A DNA stretch of 64,000 nt from Ampelomyces quisqualis (lineage: Eukaryota; Ascomycota; Dothideomycetes; Pleosporales; Phaeosphaeriaceae), in assembly GCA_018398575.1 (NCBI GenBank), contig JAGTXZ010000024.1:2393215-2457214 (forward strand). Direction: 5' to 3'. Shown one piece after another: positions 1 to 12,637 of this stretch (position 1 is its first letter; every line of letters begins with the position of its first letter). Made by a program: the position numbers and the translations under genes. Below the pieces are notes generated by a model, which was not told where the DNA came from, ran no database searches, and was given only the letters and a program-made list of their open reading frames with translations.

Positions 1-3000
1 CGCCGCCGCCCCACCCGCCCAGCCCCAATCTCGCCTTCCACCCGCGGCCAAGCCTCCTGCCGCCCCCCAGCCCAGTGCGACTCTTCTTCTCCTCGCAGCG
101 ATCCTCCCACCGCAGCTTCGTCTCCATGACGTTGTGAATCCACGAGATGACGAGGAAAGTAGTGGAGCCGACGGCGCGGAAAAACGCGAGGCCCGCGACA
201 GCCCAGAGGATGAACGTCAGGTAGATGTTGTTGGTGACTTTGCGGTCGGAATACGCTTCGCTGACGGCCATGGCGAGGACGGCGTTGGACACGAGCCAGA
301 TGAGGACCATGTAGGTGCGTACAGCGCGGTAGTAGTCTTCTTGTTGTTGGGATTCCGACACGGGCGGCGTGGGCACTTGGATGCGGTCGCGGAGGTTGCG
401 GAGCGCTTCGTCGTAGCCTGAATCAATGTCGAGTTGTTCGCTGGGCATTTCGAGCTCCACCACGTTCTTCGTCTTGGCTTTGGCCGCCCCGAGGTCGGTT
501 TTGGCTACGTTGTCGCCTTTGGTGCCCCACGTTATGTCGTGCGTGTTGCAGAAGGCGTACACTTGGAGCGTCGCAATGTACGAGGGGAGGAGCGCAAAAT
601 ATTGTGCCGACGACGTGAACATGTGCCAGGGGTCCAGGTACATGAAGCTCATCATGAAGTAGAGCCCAATGGTAGTTGCCGAGGATATGATGAGGTTGGT
701 GAAGACGTTGTTGCCCACCGTTTTTTCGGCCTTGGGGTCTTTGAGTTGGATGACGACAATGTAAAAGGATGCGAATGTTGTGTAGGCCATGATGACGCCG
801 TACATGATCATCGACCAGAAGAACATCTTCTTGGCGCCTTGAGGCCGATTGCCCATGGACAAGATGAATTGCATGCAAATCAGCAGCGTGCACGTGTAGC
901 GCAGCACGTAGAAAATGTATTTGCCAATGTGGTGGCCGAAGGGATCCATGTGTGGGTCTGCGAGCGAGCCGGCGACAAAGTAGAATGTTAGGTAAAAGTT
1001 GGCCAGCGAGAAAAACGTGAAGAGGAGTTGCACGAACTGGTACACAAACTCAATGTGTAGCAAGATCTTACGCCAGATGGTGTGGTCCGTTGCCCAGACT
1101 TGCTTGAAGTGGAGCAGCGAGTAGACGGCGGCGAAGAAAGCACCGTTCAGCCAGCGGCGACGCTGAGATATGAATTCGGGGACCGTGTCTGGACGTGTTA
1201 GTTTGCAATGTGCATGAGGTCAAGAGAAACTTACCGGGCACATCCGTCTCTCCCGTCGCGGCCTTGACGTACTTCAAGACCCACTGCTCGCTGCGCTTGG
1301 CCACCAGCTCCCAGCACAAGATACGGTCTTCAGCCAAGTACATGTTTGCAGTAAAAACATCCGCATCCTGACCGTGAAGCGTCTCGCCCTTGAAGTACTG
1401 GCTGAGCGGGCCATGGCCTGTATGATCGTTCTGCAGCGCATGGTATCGATAGGCAGACAGCGCACCAGGCAAGACGGTAATGTACCCAAACACCGACTCA
1501 AGCGGCTTGTCGAGGATATTAGACATCTTGTACTCGAAATTCTGCGACGCAACAAGCGGGTTAAGAAGCCCGAGCCACGCCTTGCCCTTCCCAGCCTTGA
1601 TCTCACCAGCAGCTCCAGCGACTGACGAGTCCGTGTCAAACGCCTTCCACAAGTGGTACAGCGCCTTGGGGCCAGGCTTGGTCCCGACATCGAGCAGAAT
1701 GCATACATTAGGGTTCAGTGCGCGGCCAAAAGCATTAAAGAACCAACGATGCGAGTTCAGCTTCTTCTGGTTCCGTTCCTTGAGACAGAAGATCATCTGA
1801 CAAGGCACAATGCCCTTCTCCGCGCCTTTGAACTTGAGATCCGAGTCGAGAGAAACTTGCGTCGTGTATTCGTACACGTGGGCGGTGACCTCCTTCTGGT
1901 TGACGTGGTTCTTCGCAATGCCTTCTTGGAAACAACCCATGGCGGCGATGGCATCAAGCGTACGCGGATGCACCTTCCCACGGCCGTCGGAAATGATGCA
2001 CACGACAATCTTCTGCCAGCCGTCCTTGCCCCACGTGCGCGACTTCATGCGCGAGCAGAAATGGCTGATGTTCTGCATGACGCCGTGCATGGTGCGCGTA
2101 AAGTCGATTTCGTTCTCGTTGTACATGGTGATGCAGATGAAGAGCTCCGTCTCGCGCGCAGTGCCAATGTTCTGTCGCAGCTGGTATCCGCGGTCCACAA
2201 AGTCGTCGGGGTCGCACGTGACGGCCGTGTACCGCATGTGGGTGAATTCCATGTCGTCGCGTCGCGGCAGGAAACTGTACAGAATGGTGGGAATCTTGCA
2301 CTCGAGGATGAGCTCGCCGTTGATGAGGCGGACCTCCTTCTTGGTCATGACTGCGTCGCGCGCACCCCGTCGCGTCTGCGCCCCGTCCGGAGCGGGCCCG
2401 TAGTGCTCGACCTTTTCGTCGACGGTGGTGTCGCCATCCGTGTACGTGTCGTCCGACATGTACGATGCGCGCGACTGCAGGTCGGGCCGGCTCTCTCCGC
2501 GCTCGGTGAAGGGGTCGTCGTCGTCGTCGTCGATTGGTATCGACGTCATGTCGGTCATGTCCATGGTCAATTCCGAGTCACGGGAGTCGGGTCGTGCAGC
2601 ACCAGAGAACAATGGGGCTGGGGGAAGTGGCCGCTTAGGACTACCGGGGCGCCCACCGCCATACCTCGACGAAGGGGTGCCTGGCCGGGGGCCGCCATTG
2701 AGATCGGCTGGCTCGTACGACACCGACGCCGCCGCCGGTCGCAGGTAGTCAGCAGAGGTGCGTGTGGGCGAGTACGGTCGGTCTGGCGACAGTGGGCGGC
2801 GGTACGGGACGTACGAGGGCGAATCAACATCAATCGGCGGCGGCATGCTGGGCGCCGTGTCCAGCACAGACGGCGTCCGCGATAATAATGAAGACGTGCC
2901 TGCAGGGTGATGGGTGCGTGTGGGCGAGGGTGGTCTGGGAGAAGGATGCAAACGTAAGCCTGGGTCACGCTCCCGCTTCGACTTGGACGGAGACAACGGG

Positions 3001-3478
3001 TCCGCGAACCGCGTCGTCAACTTCTTTCTCTTGGGCATCTGCTGCGACGAAGAGACCCCCGCAGCGCCTGAGCTCGCGTGCAGCGCATTGCCGGCCTCGC
3101 GCAGGAAGTCGACAATGCCCGCCTCGGCCGCCGTCTGCCTGCCGATTTCAGACGGCGTCATGCGCTCGCCCAGCGCTGCCGTGGTGCTGTTCGCGCCCGA
3201 CATGAGTGAAGCCGACTCCTCGAAAGAGCGTCTTCTGCGTGGGGGGAGGAGATGTGAGAAGTGAAGGAGGAGAAGGGTACAGATGGAGATGGAGATGCAG
3301 GTATCGAGGAGCAAAGAACACGGGAAGAGACTCACGACATGTAGCTCTGGCCGTCGTCGACGTTTGTCAACAAGCGCATTGTTGAGCCTCCTTGCATGGC
3401 CGGAGACAGAGCGTCCTCGTCGTCGTATGCAGGCGGCCGTCCGTAGTGTGTACCGCCCGGTGTGGTGGACCGCTCCAT
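1..3478 (-). CDS. class III chitin synthase (3' end beyond window)
   Basis: Membrane glycosyltransferase that polymerises UDP-GlcNAc into cell-wall chitin. Three exons are inferred: 3478-3336, 3234-1235 and 1188 to the left edge, with introns of 101 and 46 nt whose junctions keep frame. The start at 3478 (MERSTTPGG) is preferred because the downstream open frame before SRRSFEES is intron. Residues 1 to about 340 are low-complexity and Pro/Ser/Asp rich. The catalytic part starts near KKEVRLINGEL and carries EDRILCW (about residue 684) and QRRRWLN (about 724). Several membrane segments follow in exon 3. The run NHVNQKEVTAHVYEYTTQVS and the sequence around it fit class III (ChsB/ChsG, Neurospora chs-1) better than classes I or II. 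The protein is at least 1,110 residues, long for the class because of the N-terminus. No stop codon is seen before position 1. Confidence 0.95.
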
Positions 3479-3814
3479 GACGGCTTGTGCGACGACGCTG
3501 TTGTGTATGCGGCGACGCTGTTTCTATGCGACGTCGCTGTTTTGATGCGACGACGCTGTTTTGATGCGACGACGCTTTTGATTATGCGACAAGACCCGTC
3601 CGGGTAACGAATGCGCTCCAAGAAATGCGATAGGAATTGGATGTCTCGAGGACGGGCTGGTGTTGCGGTGCCTGGAGTGAATGATGCGCCCGTTGCGCGC
3701 TGTTTGCCAGCCGGATGTTGTCCCAGCAACACGACAGTCTAAGCCCCATGACCCACCTAGGGCTGAAACCGCGATATCTTCACACCCTACATCAATATTC
3801 GGACACACTCCGTA
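3479..3814. repeat. 19-bp GC-rich tandem repeat in the chitin synthase upstream region
   Basis: About five imperfect copies of a 19-bp unit (core ATGCGACGACGCTGTTTT) run from roughly 3486 to 3590, immediately upstream of the chitin synthase start, so they lie in its 5' leader or promoter. The rest of this 336-bp gap up to the end of the neighbouring monooxygenase gene shows no gene. Confidence 0.75.
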
Positions 3815-5919
3815 CTACATGAGAGCGGGTAACAAAACCCCCCGGAAATACCCCTCGACCCCCACCCACCCCTCCTCATCCAAACTCTCCACCAACCCCA
3901 CATACTGATCCGGCCGACACACAACCACACACCCGCTCTCCCGACTCACTCCATACCCCTTGTACGCATCCCCAAACCCCTCGTGATAACTCTCGTCGTC
4001 CACATACACGCTCTCGTAGTCCCAGCCAGTCCTCTCGTCAAACCGATGCAAGACGTCGGGGAAATCGCGCAGCAATTCCGTCTCGACGCGCCGACCAGCA
4101 TGCACAGTCAAAATGTCAATGTTGGCGTGCAAATGGGGCGCGAGAAAAGACGAAGACGCGAGGTACTGGCAGAAGGTGCGCAGGCGGCACTGTTGACGTG
4201 CCTCACCAACCTGTCCCGCAAACACCACCAATCTGAACCGCCCGTCGCTTTTCAGCTTCTGCTGCAGCTCCCACGGCCGCGCGTCGGATTGGTTCAGGAC
4301 TTGGTAGCTGGGGAACCGCATCCCGAGCTGCATGTTGGTTGCGAGGTCCTGCTTCGGTGCGCGGCCTGCTTGCGCCACGAGCATGCTTGTCCCGTAGACT
4401 ACCGAGAGGCCCGAGGCGAACATGTTGCCCTGGAGAAAGGCGTCTTTGAATTCAGACATGTGGACCCCTTCTTCGTCCATGACGTCTTTGGCTGGCCGGC
4501 CTGAGAACAGGCGTGAGAATTTGTGGTCAAAGGCAATCAGGTCTTGAGCGATGCGCCGCCGTTCAGATTCGTACGTCTGGAGGATGCAAGCTTGCGCAAT
4601 CCCTTTGACTACAAGACTGATTTTCCATCCTAAATTGTATGCGTCTTGCATGCTGACGTTCATGCCTTGCCCGGCTTTTGGAGAGTGCGTGTGCACGGCG
4701 TCACCGGCGAGGAAGACGCGGTTCTTGTAGTCGAAGTTTGTGCCCACCCGCTGGCCGATTTGGTAGGCGGTCCACCAGTCGCAGTATTGGTACGTGAGAC
4801 TATAGGGTGCCATGATCTTCTGGGCTGCCTTGATAATGGTGTCGGGAGTGATTTGAGAGCGGTCGGCGCGACCACTGGCATCTGGCTTGATTTCCGTGAG
4901 CTGGATGTACAGCCGGACGAGCTTGTTCTCGCGTGGAATAACCATCATGGACCCTGAAGATGCACTGTGTACAGCGCATCGCATGCGGATGTCTGGGAAG
5001 TCGGTGATGGGGATGATATCTGAGGTCTATGTTAGCACCCTCACGTTAAACTCCAGCAGTGCACCTACCAAGCACTCCCCAAATGAAGTCTGTTGGCTCG
5101 CCCTCGAGTTGAAACCCAAGCTGTCGTCTTGTCCAGCTATGCGCACCATCACAACCAACCATGTACTTCGCTTTCACAATCTCCAACTTGCCCGCCTTCT
5201 CCCTGCTCTTCGCAATCAGATCGTCCGTATCATCTTCGGCCAAATTGCTCCTGAATAGTCCATCATTCACCTCGGAACTCTTGCTTTGAGCGGGCTTCGC
5301 CTCTTCTTCCGTGAGATGTCGCAGCTGGACGGTGATGGGGTAGTTGTCTGGAGAGTGGTTGTCGCAGTCCTCAGATATGCTAAGCGATTCCGGCATAACC
5401 GCTCTTTCGACGCGAAGCATATCCTTGGAATGCTTCTTTATATGGTCCAGGAAAAATCGTTCGATGCGGCCTTGGTGCAACACGATTTGCTGGAAACGCG
5501 AAAGGCCCACTGGCACATCCGGTACGCGAGCGGAGCGATGGATTATGCCATGTTCGTTTGGATTCTGCTTCAGTCAGATGGAAACGAGCAAGCAATTCCG
5601 CGCTCACTTACCCACATACACATCTATTCGATTGTCAGCGCAGCTCATGTCACTGCGGCCCTTCTTCACGCACCTCAATCATATGATTCGCCTCCTTCCA
5701 CGCCCGATCCGCAAACCCAAAGCTATCGAATATCTCCAAGCTGCGAATCTGCAACCCATCAGCCTGCCCCGAATAAATCTTGCTCCCCCGCTTATCCACA
5801 ATCCGCGCATGAATCCCACACCTCGCCATCCACGCCGCCATCATCATGCCCGCCGGCCCCGCACCAACGACAAGCACATCGCATTTCGACTCGGCTAGTG
5901 CTGAAGCCGTCATCTCCAT
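3815..5919 (-). CDS. phenol 2-monooxygenase-type FAD-dependent aromatic hydroxylase
   Basis: Flavoprotein hydroxylase expected to add oxygen to phenolic substrates using NADPH. Four exons give 652 residues: 5919-5674, 5623-5612 (12 nt only), 5564-5069 and 5019-3815, with introns of 50, 47 and 49 nt. The microexon supplies MCMW between NHMIE and NPNEHG, matching the family pattern NHMIE-xCxW-NP. The N-terminal VVGAGPAGMMMA binds FAD. VFLAGDAVHTHSPKAGQGMN (about residue 355-375) is the second FAD motif of class A hydroxylases. The C-terminal ~180 residues form the thioredoxin-like dimerisation domain typical of fungal phenol hydroxylase, and total length agrees with the family. The exact substrate cannot be read from sequence. 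Confidence 0.92.
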
Positions 5920-6468
5920 AGAGTGGTGGTCAAAGTCGCAAGTGGAGAGAAGAGTTTACCCCGCACTAGCTAATGTTGCCAGGTGAGATGGACATGGCGA
6001 ACCTTGGACAAGCAGGCTATCGCCGTCATATATATTCGACGCTCCGCGTGTACCGTTATGCTCAGCATCCTACTAGTGTTCCGGCAGTGCATGTCGGCGA
6101 AACGGGCTGGATGATGTGGACCGGATTTGTAGAGCTACCCCACAAGTAGATCGGGCCGGATGACGCTGTCAACTAACTCTCGGCTTTGTGATTCGCAGAT
6201 TTGTGCATCGTGGTTGAAAAGGCAAGATCCATCTCGCTGTCACTCGAGAGCAGTGGCCAGCTAACTGCACAGGAACCTGAATGCGAATAGTTACAGTACC
6301 CCCATAGGACGCCTTTAGTATTCACACAACAAACACATGCGACTGATGGTAAAACAGTGTTTTGCATCCTTTTTAATGCTCGTCAGATCTTCAAGGCATG
6401 CACCAAATCAAGTTGTATTGACAACATGCAGCGCGAATCGACATCAGCTCGCCACACTCTGGCAAATA
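5920..6468. other. intergenic, upstream of the monooxygenase and downstream of RecQ
   Basis: I see no gene here. The part next to 5920 should hold the monooxygenase promoter and the part next to 6468 the RecQ 3' untranslated region. Short open frames present have no recognisable product. Confidence 0.5.
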
Positions 6469-8690
6469 TCAAGCCTTCTTTTCGTATGCCTTGCAAGCCG
6501 CTGTGAATACATTCAGCAGTTCCGTAAAGTCGCACACGTCCATCGATTCGAAGACGCCGCTCGAGTACGCCTTGAGATCACCAGCTCGCGGGCTCTTGAT
6601 GCCAAAGGCAACCTTTGCGAGAAAGCGAGGGTCGTCGCGAACGCTGATTTTGTCCAACACCTTTTGCACTTTCGCCGGGTTTGGCCGCTGAGGTGGCTCG
6701 TTTGGTAACAATACTTGTGCATGCGTCTCGCACCATGTGCAATGTCCGCACTCCTCTGGTGCCTTGTTGCCAGTCTCGCCGAAATATCCTGCAAGAGCCC
6801 GAGAGAAGCACTTCTTGTCCGTGATGAGATTGATGAGCGACTTTGTGCGGTCGAGGTTCATTTGCTCTGTGGACCCCATACTCTCATCTAATTGTTTGAT
6901 GATATCATCAATCTCTTTCTGCGTGGACGGCAGCGGTCGCTCAAGGCGGAAGCTGTTGCGCACACCCTCGGTCTTGAGCTCAATTGCTCCTTGCTCGTTC
7001 CACTGATTTAGCTTGCGCACGAGCTCCGCTCGCTCCAATTTTGATGTCTTCGCCAGCTCATCCACCGCAATGTGGGTCCACTTTGTCGCTTTGAAGGCAG
7101 ATTTCTTGATGATACACGCAGCCGGCGTCATGTCCTTGCTGATTGCGTTCGAGTCCTTGGTAGTATACTTGTAGCTGGTGTACAGCGTACCGGCGGCGCG
7201 GAACAGCTTGAAATGCAACTCGAGCTGGGCATAAATGATACCCAAAGTTATGGCTCCAATGTCAACATCTTTGGCCTGTGTGTACAACGAAACCGTGAAC
7301 GTATCACCAGCTCGTAACTTTTGTCGTTCAGGTGAACACAGATCTGCAAGCAAAACCTTTAGGGAACGCAGCGATGGTCGTGCGCCGTAGGTGAAGATGT
7401 TGCGCAGGTAGAAATCTTTCGTTGACACATAGAACATACACACACTGGGCTTTCCATCCCTGCCGGCCCTCCCAATTTGCTGACTGTACGACTCGATGCT
7501 GTCGGGTATATCGAAGTGAACGATATTTCGAATGTCCGACTTGTCGATACCCATGCCGAAAGCGATCGTGGCGACCACAATCATGTTTTTGCTCGCGAGA
7601 AAATCGTCCTGGGTCTTGATGCGAACGTCTGTAGACATACCAGCATGATAGGGTCGTGCAGGAAACCCGCGTTGCTTCAACTCATCTGCCAATACTTCTG
7701 TGCCCTTCTGGAGAGTCACGTATATGATTGTGGGTCCAGGATGCTTTCGCAAATGAGTGATGAGTTTGGCCACATAGTCAGTACCTTTTGCATTGGCTTC
7801 CGCGAGCAGACGTAGATTTGGCCTGTACATCGTCGTTTGAAAGAGACCTTCACTGGGTATCGAGAATGCGTCTCGGATATCTTTGGCTACCTTCTCGGTC
7901 GCAGTAGCTGTAAGACAAACCACTCGCTCCACGTTGGCTTCTTTGGCAAAGCGAGCGATTTTCAAGTAGTCTGGACGGAAAGAGTGGCCCCATTCAGATA
8001 TGCAATGGGCTTCGTCCACTGCAAGCAGCCGGATACCACCAGGTATATCTTTGAGGGAAGCAATGAAGCCCTCGCTGTTGAGTCGTTCAGGAGCGCAGTA
8101 GAGGAGGTCCAACCGGCCATTCCGCAGGTCATCTTGCGTGGCCAAGTAGTAGTCGCGACTGACTGACGAGTTCAGGACAGCTGCCTTGATGCCACGACGC
8201 AGCAAAGCGTCCACTTGGTCCTTCATGAGCGCAATGAGAGGCGATATGACGAGACTGACGCCTTTGCTTTGCGCGATGCGCCTACCAGCTTCCTCGTCCT
8301 GGTACCGGAAGCATACAGCCGGGACCTATGTCTATCAATAAGAGCCTGCATTCTCTGGTCAGGTGCACTCACCTGGTAGCACAGACTTTTGCCACCGCCA
8401 GTTGGGAAGACTACGACTGCACTGCCACCATCCAAAATCCTCGCAATTGCTGCTTCCTGCTCAAGCCGGAAGCCGTGCAGACCAAATCGTTCTTTGAGAA
8501 TCTTGTTCGCAAGTACTACGCTTGGTGAGTCTGAGCGATCTGTGACACAGCCGATACGCGCGCGCTTTTGCAGATTGCCAGTAACCAGTTCGTGATCGCT
8601 GTGATGGCTCCGCTTGCCATTCACAACTTCATCCGTCGCGGCCACAAGGTCGGCTTCATCATCTGAACCGAGCCCAAAATCATCACTCAT
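6469..8690 (-). CDS. RecQ-family ATP-dependent DNA helicase
   Basis: 3'-5' DNA helicase of recombination and replication repair. Two exons, 8690-8373 and 8325-6469, with a 47-nt intron after CYQ, give 724 residues. Walker A is FPTGGGKSLCYQ (about residue 95), Walker B AVDEAHC (about 211). Motif III/0 reads WGHSFRPDY where most RecQ proteins have WGHDFRP. Motif VI is QQIGRAGRDG. The RecQ-C-terminal zinc site is visible as KKCFSRALAGYFGE followed by CGHCTWC. No HRDC domain is evident, so this is a compact RecQ rather than the long Sgs1/QDE3 type. An in-frame ATG at 8759 is an alternative start adding 23 residues; 8690 (MSDDFGLGSDDEAD, an acidic start) is preferred. It is intact, unlike the decayed helicases at the telomere. 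Confidence 0.93.
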
Positions 8691-9482
8691 GATGTACGAT
8701 AATGATTGGCAGGTCTGCCAACAGCGTGAAAGCTGGTGTATAGCGTGTTCATCTAGCAATGGTGTGTTATTGTGAGGGAGTTCGTCTCACTAGTGGGCGA
8801 TTCGATGCGGAAGCTAAACGCGTTGCAGGGGCCTTGATCGCGCCATCACGTGACAAAAAGCGGCAAGGAACCGCCAAGATGGGACGAAGCGAGTCTCTAC
8901 TCGTCATCAGCACTCTACCGTTATAGACCTGTACACGCTCTACAAATCTGGCAAGCCACGAATATGGTGCAGAACTTCTCATCGGCTTCAGCTATGACGT
9001 CAATGTAATCCGAAAGGGGTACACGAACTCGACAATTGGTTGCAACTCAGGATCCTTTCAAACATCACGCCTTCTCCGTCACGCAGTACGTGATAATCGT
9101 TTCAACCGTTCCGGGGATATGCGACCAGATCGTTGTGCGTTATTGCGCTTTCAAGAACTGAGACAATCAAACATGGGCTGGTTCCGGTCAATCGAGAAAG
9201 TCGTGTCTCTAATGACATCCAGTAATGGAGCAGCCTAAGAATCGAGATACATTACACTCAAGATAGTGACCAACGTGTGTCTATACTTCCGCAACCGGAA
9301 GGTACAGCACCGCCGGCCATATCAACGCCGCATGCCCTGCGCGCACATCTTTCGCCTCAGGATTAGAACATGACTTATACACGACTCTACTGCTCACCAC
9401 CTATGAGAGAGGTGTCATGAGGCTCACCGTAGCGATTTCGGAGCTTCCAACCTAATACGCACATGTTATCCGATTTCCCAAG
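8691..9482. other. intergenic between divergent RecQ and histidine kinase genes
   Basis: No supported gene in about 790 bp. It must contain both promoters because the RecQ gene reads left and the kinase gene right. A short leftward frame (8767-8982) has no family signature. Confidence 0.5.
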
Positions 9483-12400
9483 ATGCATGTTTCGAAAGAG
9501 CCCAGGAAAATGCGAACCGTCGGGCTTGAAGCGATGGAAACTCTGGAATCCGATCCTTCCCCTGCGTTCATTATCGAGGTCGGGGTAGCAGCCCTACAGT
9601 TTGGCTTGCTGTTCACCAACAAGGCACTGCGCAATACAAATCTCCGAGATATGATCTTGGCGAAAAGTTCTGAGGCACTGCGTTTCAGGTCCTGGGCTCA
9701 GGCTCTTGGTCGAGCTTCCGAAGTACCGTATGTATTTGCAGGCTGGTCGTGGTCTGCTGTGTTAGCAAGTCGAAGTGGGGCGTTGAAGCTTGTGTCTGGC
9801 ACACCGCCGACTACGTCGACATCGACCATTGTCCAGAATCATCGGGGCATTGCTTCAGCTGCAAACAAGGACGAGCCATATTCCACATCGCGTAGCAGGA
9901 TTCACACCCAGTCGAAAGAAGATTTCATGAAGGACCTGAGTACGAATAAATCTCTCTTGCTGCAGAATCTACCACGCACAAATCTCAGCGCGCAATGGGA
10001 AGGAATACAGACGATGTTGGAAATGAGCGACGTTGGTGTTTTTGAGTACAACACAGAAGGCAGCTTGATGCATGCAAACGAGGCTTGGTACAGACAGAGG
10101 TTTGTTGTCGAAGCTTGTACAGATTCTCTTTGCTGATATAGTATAGCTCATATCCTCGAGATGTGCCCAAGCATGAGCGGTTAAAATTTATGGACCTTAT
10201 CCACGAAAACGACCGTGATCTGATCATGAGTATGTGGAATACACTGACAAAGGGCTGTCCAGTGACGTTTGAGATGCGATGGAAGCTGCGCAATGACGAT
10301 CCCGGTGGGGCTGGAAAATGGGCTTTGACCTCTTGTATACCAATTTTCGACGATGATAAAGTGCTCATCAGTATTGCTGGTAATGCAATCGATATCGACG
10401 ACCAAAAGAAATCTCAAGAAGCCACACAAGCACGAGTGGAGGCGCTGGAGCAGGCGAGATTGTCGGAGCTGAAATTTGCAAGATTTGCCAAGCTATCGCC
10501 AGTAGCCATCTACATATTCGTCCCAGAGAAAGGTGAGTCGCGTTTATTCGGATCGACTGTCATATCACTGGCTGCTCGTCTAACTTTGTTGTGAGGTATG
10601 CAATTCGTCAACGACCAATTCTACGAATTGACAGGACACGCACATACACCTCACAACCAGGTCGATTGGTTCAACCTGATCGCGCAGGATGATCTGAGAA
10701 AGGTGGAAAATGATTGGGACGGTATGCTTCGCGGGAAACGATCCGATGGGATTCAATTTCGTTTGAAAAAAACGTGGGTCAACCAAAATGGTGTGAGAGA
10801 CAGTATCTGGGTGCAAAGCTCGAGCTATCCAAACGTTGAAGATGATGGCAAAGTCTTGAGTGGGTAGCACTAACCACCATAAAGGACCGGTAGCTAATAA
10901 GACTACAGGCATTATGGGAACACTATTCGACATCAGTCAATTTAAATGGGCAGAAGACAGGGCAGAGGAAGCGCTGGCGGCAAAGCGTCAACAAGAAAAG
11001 TATTCAACCTCGTTACGACTGCTTACAGTGCAGATCGCTAACACTATGCAGCTTTATCGATATGACTTCACACGAACTGCGGAATCCTCTTTCGGCTGTT
11101 ATACAATGCGCTGAATCAGCAATTGCCTCAGTAGAACATCTTCGCGCGCAAGGTATCGGCTCGAGAGATATCGAGGAGGAGATCGACAGCACCATTGACT
11201 CTCTCCAGACTATAGTGACATGTTCATTACACCAGAAACGTGTTATCGATGATGTGCTCACATTGTCGAAACTCGACTCCGAACTCATCCTCATCACACC
11301 GGTCAAGGTGCAACCAACATGTATTATCTTAGAGGCCATGAAAATGTTCGATGTGGAATGTCGACAGATGGACATGAAGCTTGAGTTTCGAGAAGACAAA
11401 AGTGTCAAAGAGATCGACTGGGTGATGCTCGATCCCTCCAGGTTGTTACAAATCCTTATCAACCTTCTGTATGTGCGCTATGATACAACCGCCTGGAAGA
11501 TGCTGACTTTTTGAAGCACCAATGCGATCAAATTCACAAAGGGCAGACCAGTGCGTAGGATTACAGTCGAATTTGGCAGCTCATGCATGCGACCTCCAGA
11601 AGTTTGGGAAGCAGTCTCATTACGAACAGACGATCAACTGCGGACAAATATCCTGGAGCAACCAGAATGGGGTACAGGCTCAAAAGCGTATCTCTGGATC
11701 AAGGTGCAGGACACTGGTTGTGGTATGACAGAAGCTGAGCAGACCAAGCTCTTTTCTAGATTCACACAGGCGACTCCTAGAACGCATGTGAAGTATGGTG
11801 GTTCTGGTCTCGGGTTGTTCATCTCAAAGACGCTGGCGACCATGCAAGGCGGAGCAATTGGTGTCTCTTCCGAGAAAAACGTGGGATCTACATTCGCATT
11901 CTTCGTTAGTTGCAGGGTCACCGAAGCGCCTGCTAATCAGAAGACTGGTCACAACTCGCAACTTCGGCCAATTCCAAGCAGGCGAGGGGCATCGTTTGAA
12001 GAAGCCATGAGGGCGGTCAAGCTCAGTGTGCTTATTGTAGAGGACAATTTGGTGAACCAGAAGGTGCTCAAAAAGCAATTACAAAAGTTTGGCTGGACGG
12101 TCTACGTCGCAGGAGACGGCGAGGAGGCACTACAGTGGTTGAGGACAAGTTCTTACTGGAGAGGCAAGGAATCCCTAGAGACAAGCGTGGACATTGACCT
12201 AAATCGACGTCCGAGAACGGACACAGCTGACCATGACGGAAACGAGCTGGATCTAATCCTTCTCGATATTGAAATGCCCGTAATGGACGGGTTGACATGC
12301 GTTAGCCGGATTCGCCAATGGGAAGACCAAAGCTTGCTTGGACCACCACGACCAGGTATCAAGACACAGAGATCGCAGTCGACCACTTCGCTCTCGCCGA

Positions 12401-12594
12401 TCACCTCTAGTCAGGACTGTACAACACCGCGTAAATTCAGGATCCCCATCTTGGCTGTGAGCGCGAACGCACGCATGGAGCAGATACAAGAAGCGCTCAA
12501 CGCAGGTATGGACGATGCAATAACGAAACCTTTTCGCATTCCAGAATTGTGGCCAAAGGTTCAGAGGCTGGTACCCAGGTTTTCGGGTCACTAG
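9483..12594 (+). CDS. hybrid histidine kinase with PAS domain(s) and receiver
   Basis: Sensor kinase of a phosphorelay. Six exons give 950 residues: 9483-10099, 10147-10532, 10596-10859, 10909-10999, 11052-11468 and 11517-12594, all phase-consistent. The order is an N-terminal region, two PAS-like segments (about residues 180-285 and 330-435, the second ending GTLFDIS), the H-box FIDMTSHELRNPLSA (His about 460), N-box LINLLTNAIKFT (about 590), G1 DTGCGM, G2 GGSGLGLFISK, then a receiver with VEDNLVNQKVL and phospho-acceptor Asp in LILLDIEMPVMDG (about 841). The receiver has a ~45-residue Ser/Thr-rich insert before IPILAVSANA. No membrane segment is seen, so it is probably cytosolic. The signal sensed is unknown. 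The intron ending at 10595 uses a GAG acceptor. Confidence 0.92.
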
Positions 12595-12637
12595 AGATGG
12601 GCAGTGGTCATGATTCAGCAAGATCTCGTGTACTTCT

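Noticed and set aside
1653..2885. 410-codon plus-strand frame
   Set aside because: It is the complement of the well-supported chitin synthase exon; Arg/Val/His-rich shadow typical of GC-rich code.
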